A DNA stretch of 7,407 bases from Arenicella sp. GTDB lineage: Bacteria > Pseudomonadota > Gammaproteobacteria > Arenicellales > Arenicellaceae. The translations under genes and the position numbers were made by a program. Each line of letters opens with the position of its first letter. Within the stretch, counting starts at the first letter, position 1. Shown here in pieces: positions 1-5,764 of this stretch. The DNA lies in assembly GCA_016763815.1 (NCBI GenBank), contig JAESTB010000502.1:1-7407 (forward strand), written 5' to 3'. Under the pieces are notes generated by a model that was not told the origin of the DNA, ran no database searches, and saw nothing but the letters and a program-made list of their open reading frames with translations.

Positions 1-88
1 ACTGGTTGACGACTCTTTACTGGTTGACGACTCTTTACTGGTTGACGACTCTTTACTGGTTGACGACTCTTTACTGGTTGACGACTCT
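1..88. repeat. 18-bp tandem repeat, 4.9 copies, in frame within the hydroxylase gene
   Basis: The unit actggttgacgactcttt is repeated at 1-18, 19-36, 37-54 and 55-72, with a partial fifth copy at 73-88; all copies are identical. The unit is six codons long, so on the minus strand each adds the residues ESSTSK without shifting the frame. The array reaches the first base of the window, so the total copy number is unknown. Perfect identity suggests recent expansion by slippage or unequal recombination. There are no spacers, so it is not a CRISPR array. Confidence 0.97.
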
Positions 89-687
89 AAGGTTAAGGCC
101 TGAATACTCGTATCCAGATCATAAAGAATACGGCGGTGATGATTACTTTTAACTAAGCTCTGAACCCAGAAGACGGCCGCATAACGATGGCCTTGCGACA
201 CAGGCAAGACTTCATGAACGGTGCTCGCCGAGTACAGCAGCACATCGCCCGCTGACAATTTGATAGATTGCTGACTCAAGCCACTATCAATAAGCAACTC
301 ACCACCGGCGTAACCTTCGGGTGCTGACAAAAATACCGTAGCGGATAAATCACTTCGGAGCTTTACAGCTGCGCCAGGAATTTTACGAATAGCGTTATCA
401 ATGTGTTTACCAAAATGGCCATCACCTTGATAGCAATTAAACATAGGCGGGTAAATCTTCGCGGGTAAAGCCGCCGACATAAATTCATTTGATTGACCAA
501 GTTTAAGCATAATATGATCACCAAGCTTTCGGGCTAATTCGCTGTCTTCGGCTAACTGAAGATTCTCTTTTGTCTGTTTCGCCTGATGACCCGCCGCTAG
601 CTTTCCGTCCTGCCAGTCCGCTTGGGCTAACAGTGCTTGATATTCCTGAACTTCATTGCGGTTAAGTAGATTGGCGATTTTCAGCAT
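1..687 (-). CDS. piuC: PKHD-type Fe(II)/2-oxoglutarate hydroxylase (YbiX/PiuC family), 3' end outside window
   Basis: Cytoplasmic non-haem iron dioxygenase of the PKHD hydroxylase family, usually encoded beside catecholate siderophore receptors; its physiological substrate is not settled. Translating from the ATG at 687 gives 229 residues open to the window edge. Visible are the HxD iron ligands H95 and D97 (in HFGKHIDNAIR), the distal ligand H158 (STVHEV) and the 2-oxoglutarate-binding R168 (GHRYAAVFW). The family-typical ILYDLDTSIQAL follows at 187-198. Relatives of about 225 residues then have a short linker and a C-terminal helix ending in a YHNLLRRW-like motif. Here residues 201-229 are instead repeats of ESSTSK, and the conserved tail, if present, lies beyond the window. 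The gene is 115 bp downstream of the receptor on the same strand, consistent with a receptor-hydroxylase operon under iron control. No clear Shine-Dalgarno sequence precedes the ATG. Family assignment is confident; completeness is unknown. Confidence 0.88.
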   Translation of the reverse strand, partial: MLKIANLLNRNEVQEYQALLAQADWQDGKLAAGHQAKQTKENLQLAEDSELARKLGDHIMLKLGQSNEFMSAALPAKIYPPMFNCYQGDGHFGKHIDNAIRKIPGAAVKLRSDLSATVFLSAPEGYAGGELLIDSGLSQQSIKLSAGDVLLYSASTVHEVLPVSQGHRYAAVFWVQSLVKSNHHRRILYDLDTSIQALTLESSTSKESSTSKESSTSKESSTSKESSTS

Positions 688-710
688 TATTTTTTTAAGC
701 GTATAAGGCG

Positions 711-738
711 ATTATTAAGTTTAAGCCAAGCATGACAA
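711..738 (-). promoter_or_regulatory. candidate internal sigma70-like promoter for the hydroxylase gene
   Basis: On the minus strand TTGTCA (733-738, 5/6 to the -35 consensus) is separated by 16 bases from AATAAT (711-716, 5/6 to the -10 consensus), 24 bases before the ATG at 687. It could give the hydroxylase some transcription independent of the receptor promoter. This is a consensus match by eye only, in AT-rich DNA. Confidence 0.3.
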
Positions 739-739
739 A

Positions 740-770
740 GCCCTCTACGAAGCAACACTCCGATGAGGGC
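740..770 (-). terminator. possible weak hairpin or attenuator between receptor and hydroxylase
   Basis: A perfect 6-bp stem (gccctc at 740-745, gagggc at 765-770) lies 32 bases after the receptor stop and is followed on the minus strand by TTTGTC. The 19-base loop is large and the T-run short, so it may at most reduce read-through or mark an mRNA processing site. It sits directly before the candidate internal promoter. Confidence 0.25.
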
Positions 771-802
771 CTGCCAACTATGTGTTAGCCAACTTCTGTG
801 AT

Positions 803-3091
803 TTAGTTAAAATCGAAACTAATGCTCACGCTGCCACTTCGTGGAGTACCAGGCCGAAAGTGGCCACGTGCGCTAAAGTCGGTAACGTACTTTTCGTCAA
901 AGGCATTATTTAGATTAGCCTGTAATTTTACCTTTTCAGAAAGCTGGTAAGAGCTAACAAAGTTCCAAATCGCATAGCTACCGGTATCGTAAAACGCCAT
1001 ATTACGGCGGAAGAAAACATCACCAGATGAGTATTGAACACCACCGCCAAGCGACAATTTGCCGTCCAACGCCTTAGGTTCATAATTAACCCAGAGGCTA
1101 GCGGTGTCATCGGGAGCCGCCGACAAGCCATTACCTAGATCAGGCTCACCATCTTGCGCGGTCTCGGTTACTTCAGTATCTAAATGCGTATAGCTGAACG
1201 ACACAGAGAGAGTATCACTTACTTGTCCAATTGCAGCTAACTCTACTCCTTTAGATGTTTGCTCACCTGAAAGGGCAATCGGCTCACCGCGTCCGGCTTG
1301 ATCAATAATCGTTTTCTCAGTTTGAAAAATCGCCGCGGTCAGCAACAAACTCTTGTCAAATAGTTCCCATTTAGTGCCTAGTTCAAAACTGGTCGAATCT
1401 TCTGGGTCGATAGACGTATTAGTGTTCAGGTCAACTTCATTACGACCGTTGAATCGTAAATTACCACCAAGAGGCTCTTCAGAATTCACCGCCGCAATAT
1501 AGACACTGCTCGCCTCAGTCGGTTTGTAAACAAGCCCCGCGTTCCAACTAAATAGATCGACGCTAGATTCTAGATCGCTTACCAGTTGGCGAACGCGGTC
1601 GCGATCAGGGCCTACTCGAGTGGTAACGTATTGAGAGCCGTCTAAGTCATAGCTTTCAAATCTAGCACCAATAGATACTTGCCATTGATCGTTTAAGGTA
1701 ACGGTATCAAGTGCGTAGAAAGCCAGGCCACTGCCTTCAGTCTCGGCCGGCGCTGGTAGCGGTGCATAAGCCCCGGTAAACGTCACGTTTTGATCAGGGT
1801 TAAATAAATTCACTCCCGGTGACGACAGCTGAACGGTCGAACCGTCTATATCCTTCTTAGTAAGACTGTCGTTGTAATACTCAGTACCAACAACAATATC
1901 GTGCTTAACATCACCAGTATTAAGTGAAAATATACCGTCTAATTGAGTTACGAATAATTGGTTCTTTTCATCACGCGCATCAATGTAGGCTAGGCCAGGA
2001 AGCACTAATGCGGTCGAAACAAGAAAGTTACTATAATCGGGTTCAGCACGAGTGCCTTCATTGAGAAAATTCGGTCTACCGGTAATCGACTGCTTCTCAT
2101 TCGAGGAGAACCGAGTGGCCGAACGTATTCTGAAATTATCACTAAAGTTATGTCCAAGAACAAAGGTACCCATGAGAACGTCGACATCTTCAAAGTCTCT
2201 AGACGAGACTCCATAGTAATTATCCCATAAGTCTTCACTGATCGGGCCAACTGACAAACCGGTGCTCGCTGACACCGCCTCGGTGACAAAGGGCAACCCT
2301 AGGCTCGGTGTATTACGCTGAGAAAAATACAGAAAACCTAAGGTTGCTTGAGTACGTTCACTAATATCAAAGGTAAATGACGGAGCAAAACCGTAAGAGC
2401 TATAGTCAACGACGCCATTGCCTAAAGGGTCATTGTCTTCACTAGCAAGCACATTAAACCTAGCTGAAACTCGGTCGCTTAAAGGAGTGTTGTAATCAAC
2501 GTGAATACGCTTGTTATCAGTTGTACTGGTCGATAAGTCAACGAACCCTCCTTTTGACTGATTCGCTTTCTTGGTGATCAAGCTCAATGTGCCGCCCGCA
2601 GACCCTTTGCCGGTAATGCTGCCATTGCCACCTTTGGTAACTTCAATCGCCTCAACATTAAATAGATCACGACTGTATCCAGCAACGTCTCGAATATCAT
2701 CAATATAAATACTCGAATCGGCATCGAAACCGCGAATAGTAATTGTATCGTTGGTAGTCAAATCACCACCGCCACCCTCACCTGCACCAAACGTTGATAC
2801 ACCAGCGACGTTACGTAAAGCGTCACTCAAGTTATCAACGTTCTGATCTCGTAGAAGCTCTTGACTGAGTACGCTGATGGTCTTGGGAGTATCGACTAAG
2901 GCCTTTGCATACTTATGAGAATTAGGCCTATCGTCTAGATATCCGTCTAATGATTCGCCACTGACGGTGACAGTCTCAATTGATTTTTTCGGTGCCGAGC
3001 TATATTGAGCAAAAGCACCACCACTAAATGCCAGAGAGATAGCAGTACCAACTAATGTTAATTTAGGACTGAATGATTTTGTTTTTTCCAC
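803..3091 (-). CDS. fiu: TonB-dependent catecholate siderophore receptor (Fiu/PiuA type)
   Basis: Outer-membrane beta-barrel that imports ferric catecholate siderophores using TonB energy. From the GTG at 3091 the product is 762 residues, typical of the family. Residues 1-28 form a signal peptide (MEKTKSF start, hydrophobic LTLVGTAISLAF, cleavage after AFA). A TonB-box-like ETVTV is at 39-43. The plug domain spans roughly 60-180 and contains the Fiu-like glycine-rich GAGEGGGGD (102-110) and IRGF (119-122). The remainder is the barrel, ending in SISFDFN. A longer frame reaches an ATG at 3142, but that codon lies in the putative -10 element. The GTG has GGAG (3098-3101) six bases upstream and gives a normal signal peptide, so it is preferred. 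The PKHD hydroxylase follows, the classic fiu-ybiX/piuA-piuC arrangement. Iron repression is expected from the upstream Fur-like site. The exact ligand cannot be read from the sequence. Confidence 0.93.
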   Translation of the reverse strand: MEKTKSFSPKLTLVGTAISLAFSGGAFAQYSSAPKKSIETVTVSGESLDGYLDDRPNSHKYAKALVDTPKTISVLSQELLRDQNVDNLSDALRNVAGVSTFGAGEGGGGDLTTNDTITIRGFDADSSIYIDDIRDVAGYSRDLFNVEAIEVTKGGNGSITGKGSAGGTLSLITKKANQSKGGFVDLSTSTTDNKRIHVDYNTPLSDRVSARFNVLASEDNDPLGNGVVDYSSYGFAPSFTFDISERTQATLGFLYFSQRNTPSLGLPFVTEAVSASTGLSVGPISEDLWDNYYGVSSRDFEDVDVLMGTFVLGHNFSDNFRIRSATRFSSNEKQSITGRPNFLNEGTRAEPDYSNFLVSTALVLPGLAYIDARDEKNQLFVTQLDGIFSLNTGDVKHDIVVGTEYYNDSLTKKDIDGSTVQLSSPGVNLFNPDQNVTFTGAYAPLPAPAETEGSGLAFYALDTVTLNDQWQVSIGARFESYDLDGSQYVTTRVGPDRDRVRQLVSDLESSVDLFSWNAGLVYKPTEASSVYIAAVNSEEPLGGNLRFNGRNEVDLNTNTSIDPEDSTSFELGTKWELFDKSLLLTAAIFQTEKTIIDQAGRGEPIALSGEQTSKGVELAAIGQVSDTLSVSFSYTHLDTEVTETAQDGEPDLGNGLSAAPDDTASLWVNYEPKALDGKLSLGGGVQYSSGDVFFRRNMAFYDTGSYAIWNFVSSYQLSEKVKLQANLNNAFDEKYVTDFSARGHFRPGTPRSGSVSISFDFN

Positions 3092-3097
3092 GGATAA

Positions 3098-3101
3098 CTC
3101 C
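3098..3101 (-). promoter_or_regulatory. Shine-Dalgarno site that sets the receptor GTG start
   Basis: GGAG on the minus strand, six bases before the GTG at 3091-3089. The codons after this GTG give a lysine-containing n-region and a hydrophobic core as expected of a signal peptide. The upstream ATG at 3142 has no comparable site. Confidence 0.7.
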
Positions 3102-3138
3102 AATAAGGGACGATGTGTATATTGTGTAACGTGGCCGG

Positions 3139-3167
3139 ACAATAAGTTAAATGCGAATGATTCTCAA
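3139..3167 (-). promoter_or_regulatory. sigma70-like promoter of the siderophore receptor operon
   Basis: On the minus strand TTGAGA (3162-3167, 5/6 to TTGACA) and TATTGT (3139-3144, 4/6 to TATAAT) are separated by exactly 17 bases. Transcription would begin near 3132 and leave a leader of about 40 bases before the GTG start. The -35 element lies inside the Fur-like site, so a bound repressor would block RNA polymerase. Confidence 0.6.
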
Positions 3168-3183
3168 TTGCATTTAACTTATT
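3141..3183. promoter_or_regulatory. Fur-box-like operator within a 43-bp palindrome
   Basis: The minus-strand 19-mer at 3153-3171 matches the Fur consensus GATAATGATAATCATTATC at about 13 of 19 positions, with a strong core GAGAATCATT. It lies in a larger dyad: 14-bp arms at 3141-3154 and 3170-3183 are perfectly complementary around a 15-base centre. The palindrome covers the -35 and most of the -10 element. Iron-dependent repression of the receptor operon is inferred. The long arms go beyond a normal Fur site and could support side-by-side dimers or a second regulator. Confidence 0.65.
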
Positions 3184-3372
3184 AATAAATCGAGATTGAT
3201 TAGAAAAACTAAAGATGCTCGGTCATGAGCGGATTCCAATAATAGGTTGCGGTAATATCTTTCTGCCCTTTCCCGTACCTTAATTCTTGGTTAACCCTCT
3301 TCCTAACGAGCCTGATCTTTGGCGTTCAAGCTTGAATAACTTGAACCACCCACCAACGGTTATATGCCGCCA
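3184..3372. other. non-coding stretch with a small dyad
   Basis: No convincing gene is seen on either strand. The one structure noted is an inverted repeat, gttcaag (3324-3330) with cttgaac (3340-3346), a 7-bp stem over a 9-base loop with no T-run that would make it a terminator. The stretch separates the iron operon promoter from the recombinase remnant. Confidence 0.4.
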
Positions 3373-3640
3373 CTAACTTGAGTGAATTCCTTCTATGTCC
3401 AATGATGGCTGTGTCCAATGATGGCGAAAGCTATGCCCTTGAATACCAATTGATGTGCTTAGTGCCTGAACTGCTTTTTCAAAGGTCTTGTATATTTTAG
3501 TCTTTGGAATCATAGATATTTCGCCGTGAGCCTCTTGGTGAGCTTTGACTAGAGCAAGCAAACTTCGTTGCTTGTCGGTTCACAAGCTCTATAAATCTTG
3601 GTCGCCCTCCTTTGCACCATGGGCCATCTAGGTGAATATA
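3373..3640 (-). pseudogene. decayed tyrosine recombinase (phage-type integrase) fragment
   Basis: Two reading frames on the minus strand together resemble the catalytic domain of a tyrosine recombinase. The first (3640 to about 3562) reads YIHLDG, then CKGGRPRFIEL; KGGRPR at 3596-3613 matches the beta-hairpin that carries the catalytic lysine. After a frameshift near 3562, the second frame (3561-3373) contains IPKTKIYKTFEKAV and then GHSFRHHW, matching the HxxR box (H at 3433-3435, R at 3424-3426). A 16-bp tandem duplication lies exactly at this box, and the frame ends soon afterwards without the catalytic tyrosine. The N-terminal domain and first catalytic arginine were not found. The spacing resembles integrase-domain proteins of the Integrase_1 (PF12835) type, but this is from memory. 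It is almost certainly non-functional and marks past insertion of mobile DNA. Confidence 0.5.
3396..3425. repeat. short tandem duplication within the integrase remnant
   Basis: The 14-mer tgtccaatgatggc occurs at 3396-3409 and again at 3412-3425, a period of 16 bases. Sixteen is not a multiple of three, so the duplication shifts the frame just after the HSFRHHW motif and is a likely inactivating event. Confidence 0.85.
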
Positions 3641-3703
3641 CTTTTCTGAATCCTCCGTTGCGTATTAACTCAGTTCTACAATCTCGATCATCAATGACGA
3701 GGT

Positions 3704-3806
3704 ACTCGCTCGCCCTTAATTTCGTATTTCGGGGTCTTCAGTAGGAAGGTCAGAATTTTGCCTTGAGAAACTCACCTATTTAGGATTAAGCTTTGCGTTC
3801 AGTTAC
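3704..3806. repeat. ~100-bp direct repeat, copy A
   Basis: This stretch aligns over its whole length with 5501-5602 in the same orientation, at roughly 80% identity by eye with a one-base length difference. The most conserved blocks are ctcgccctta, gccttgagaaac and ctttgcgttcag. The copies flank the beta-helix gene. On the minus strand both resemble the end of a coding frame, FLKA then F-D then PEI-N before a stop, but copy A has an extra base that breaks it. Origin is unknown: possibly the end of a decayed mobile element, given the integrase remnant next to it. Confidence 0.8.
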
Positions 3807-3908
3807 GACTCCGCGCAATAGCTACTGCGAAATTATTCTCCAAATTTATTTCTTAATCTGCCCGTCCTTAATAGAAAAGCACGACACCTTATCTCTGTAG
3901 TAATTACT

Positions 3909-5312
3909 CTATTGTGTAGCCCTAATTGAGTTTTGATCGCCACTCACCACGCCATCTGTATTCACAGCAATGATGCCAGGTTCAATAATAACGGTTCTTC
4001 GAATTCGTAATTGCAGTTCGACTTTATTTACATCAACGCGGCTAGAACTAAAACTATTTGATTTAACTGTGGCGTTTGAAACATAGCCATGGCCTTCAGC
4101 ACTGTCTGAACTACTCAAAGGGTTACAGTTAATTTGGGTATTCTCTAAATAACCTTCGGCGGTATACCCACCCATCACCAAATCACCAAAATAACTCCCA
4201 TTTGCTGAGTTATTACTTAACGTGATGTTGCTAGTTTCGATGCAATTCTCAGCTCCAATTTCATGACCCCAAGGTGTATTTATAGCCGAGTTCCCGCTGA
4301 TCGAAATATCACGTCCACCATCAACATAAATAGCCGCCGCCCATGAATTACCATCGTATTGAGTATTACCAATTGTGCTCATATTGGTAACCGAATTCCC
4401 TTCAATGAAACCTTCACGCGCCGCATCAAACAGGCCAGGCAGTACCCGACCCTCGACTGTCCTAGTTGCTGATGTACCCTCACCACCGATTGCATCAATC
4501 GCAATATTATTAACATTCGATACATTATTGTTTAAAATTTCCCATTGTTTAACATTACCATTCACAACAATGCTTTCACTCGACCCGGTGCGTAAATCAT
4601 CAAGAGTATTATTTTCAATGATGATATCGCTGACGCTATTGAACTCAGTGTTCCCTGTGCCGTAAATAGCGATGCCATGTGCATCACTCTCACTGTACAA
4701 ATTTTTAATTGTATTGCCTTTAATCTGGACCTTACTAATTGAATGGCCATCTACAAAAATGCCAAAAACACTGGCAGAATTTCGTGCTCGATCTTGTCCA
4801 TCGATAACAAGGCCTTCAAAAATAATTTCGCGGGTATTTGACCCAACTGAGAAGATGCTATCGTCACCTGTAAAAGTGACTTTGTTGCCGCTCTTACCCA
4901 TTAATTTGACCTTACTTTTGTTGATATTGATTGTGCCAGTAAGTGGCAATTGGTCTATTTCAATAACACAATAATCCGCACAGTTGTTAATCGCTGTTTG
5001 CAGCGCTGAACCTGAACTTATTCCAGTTACGCTAACATCTCCAAACGAGCTAATCCATGAGCGCTCTGGTCGAGACGAATTCGACACAATCGTGGCTCCC
5101 CAAACATCTGATGGAGGGTCAACGGGGGGATTGACTGGAGCACTATTAGCAGCTACACCAATAACATAAAAATCATCTCCCAAGACAAGCACTGCTGCAG
5201 CGTTAAGTTCACTGGATTGAAAGCCGACAAATAACACGCATATAGCAACATTAAAAAACCTTTGAATAAGATGTTTCATTTCCCCTGATGTCATCTTAGT
5301 GATTGTAGTCAT
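3909..5312 (-). CDS. secreted right-handed parallel beta-helix repeat protein
   Basis: 467 residues. A signal peptide is visible: charged start, hydrophobic FFNVAICVLFVGF (19-31), probable cleavage near LNAAA (36-40). A proline-rich linker (PVNPPVDPPSDVW, 59-71) follows. From about 115 to 430 the sequence shows irregular beta-helix rungs rich in Asn and Gly: IIFEGLVIDG, VQIKGNTIKN, IIIENNTLDD, ISISGNSAIN, ITLSNNSANG. This fold is used by pectate-lyase-like enzymes, alginate epimerases and phage tailspikes; no catalytic signature could be assigned, so the substrate is unknown. The ATG at 5312 has a distant GAGG about 11 bases upstream; the ATG at 5279 (MKHLIQRF) is an alternative with AGGGG too close. 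Both retain the signal peptide. The divergent neighbour is a glycosyltransferase, suggesting action on a surface or extracellular polysaccharide. Long open frames antisense to it are shadows. Confidence 0.85.
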   Translation of the reverse strand: MTTITKMTSGEMKHLIQRFFNVAICVLFVGFQSSELNAAAVLVLGDDFYVIGVAANSAPVNPPVDPPSDVWGATIVSNSSRPERSWISSFGDVSVTGISSGSALQTAINNCADYCVIEIDQLPLTGTININKSKVKLMGKSGNKVTFTGDDSIFSVGSNTREIIFEGLVIDGQDRARNSASVFGIFVDGHSISKVQIKGNTIKNLYSESDAHGIAIYGTGNTEFNSVSDIIIENNTLDDLRTGSSESIVVNGNVKQWEILNNNVSNVNNIAIDAIGGEGTSATRTVEGRVLPGLFDAAREGFIEGNSVTNMSTIGNTQYDGNSWAAAIYVDGGRDISISGNSAINTPWGHEIGAENCIETSNITLSNNSANGSYFGDLVMGGYTAEGYLENTQINCNPLSSSDSAEGHGYVSNATVKSNSFSSSRVDVNKVELQLRIRRTVIIEPGIIAVNTDGVVSGDQNSIRATQ

Positions 5313-5334
5313 TTAATTTGGCGCCTCGAAAAAG

Positions 5335-5383
5335 GTTAATCAATTTCATATTAACAAGTTTTGGGACATAACAACACGTTATG
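5335..5383. promoter_or_regulatory. two inverted repeats upstream of the beta-helix gene (candidate operators)
   Basis: CATAACAACACGTTATG at 5367-5383 has perfect 6-bp arms around five bases. GTTAAT (5335-5340) and ATTAAC (5350-5355) form a second perfect 6-bp pair around nine bases. They lie 23-71 bases before the 5312 start, where a promoter and regulator sites would be expected. No known regulator consensus is recognised. Confidence 0.35.
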
Positions 5384-5500
5384 CAAATAACACTAAAAAG
5401 TGCAAACCTGTACGCACAAGGAAAGACAATATGGAGTTAAGGAATGATTCAAACTCATATCAGTGGCTGATACGCCCTATTATCACCGCGTCTCAAGGAT

Positions 5501-5602
5501 ACTCTCTCGCCCTTAGTTTAGTATTTCAGGGCTTTCAGCAGGAAAATCAAAGTTAGCCTTGAGAAACGCACCTCTTTAGACTTGAGCTTTGCGTTCAGTA
5601 AC
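5501..5602. repeat. ~100-bp direct repeat, copy B
   Basis: Counterpart of 3704-3806, same orientation, roughly 80% identical by eye. On the minus strand it reads FLKANFDFPAESPEILN followed by a stop; an in-frame stop eleven codons before that stretch rules out a normal gene here. It lies in the divergent intergenic region between the beta-helix and glycosyltransferase genes. The similarity fades just outside these limits. Confidence 0.8.
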
Positions 5603-5622
5603 AATTTCCACTCGCCGCTAAT

Positions 5623-5651
5623 TTGACAATAATCTAGAAAGCAGGTAAACC
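5623..5651 (+). promoter_or_regulatory. candidate promoter for the glycosyltransferase
   Basis: A perfect TTGACA (5623-5628) is followed after 17 bases by TAAACC (5646-5651), a weak -10 match of three of six. It lies just right of repeat copy B and about 115 bases before the start codon, which implies a leader of roughly 105 bases containing the short MFSKR frame. Confidence 0.3.
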
Positions 5652-5718
5652 TAGTTTAAAGAAGTCAGTCTTGGTAAGGGCATATACGTCTGTGTTTAGT
5701 ACCTAAAAGGAAGGCTTC

Positions 5719-5736
5719 ATGTTTTCTAAGCGGTAA
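5719..5736 (+). other. possible five-codon leader frame (MFSKR)
   Basis: ATG-TTT-TCT-AAG-CGG-TAA is preceded four bases upstream by AGGAAGG (5708-5714), a strong Shine-Dalgarno match. It ends 28 bases before the glycosyltransferase ATG. It could be translated and influence the downstream gene, or be chance. There is no visible alternative hairpin pair or codon bias pointing to a known attenuator. Confidence 0.2.
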
Positions 5737-5764
5737 ATCGAGGGTTTAATTTTAGGGGGCAATC

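Noticed and set aside
1..88. Regular repeats as a CRISPR array or iteron origin
   Set aside because: Units are directly adjacent with no spacers, and they are in frame within a recognisable gene, which explains them better.
928..2289. Minus-strand open frames of 67 and 94 codons inside the receptor gene
   Set aside because: They are alternative frames within a confidently identified receptor and show no independent signals.
3305..3370. Possible attC or recombination site around the gttcaag/cttgaac dyad
   Set aside because: The outer bases do not give proper core sites, and the dyad alone is too short to claim a recombination site.
3814..3829. Imperfect dyad cgcaatagctactgcg as terminator of the beta-helix gene
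   Set aside because: The stem has a mismatch and no T-run follows on the minus strand.
4375..5169. Three plus-strand open frames (96, 100 and 61 codons) opposite the beta-helix gene
   Set aside because: They are antisense to a clear signal-peptide-bearing beta-helix protein, have low-complexity compositions, no family resemblance and no ribosome sites of note.
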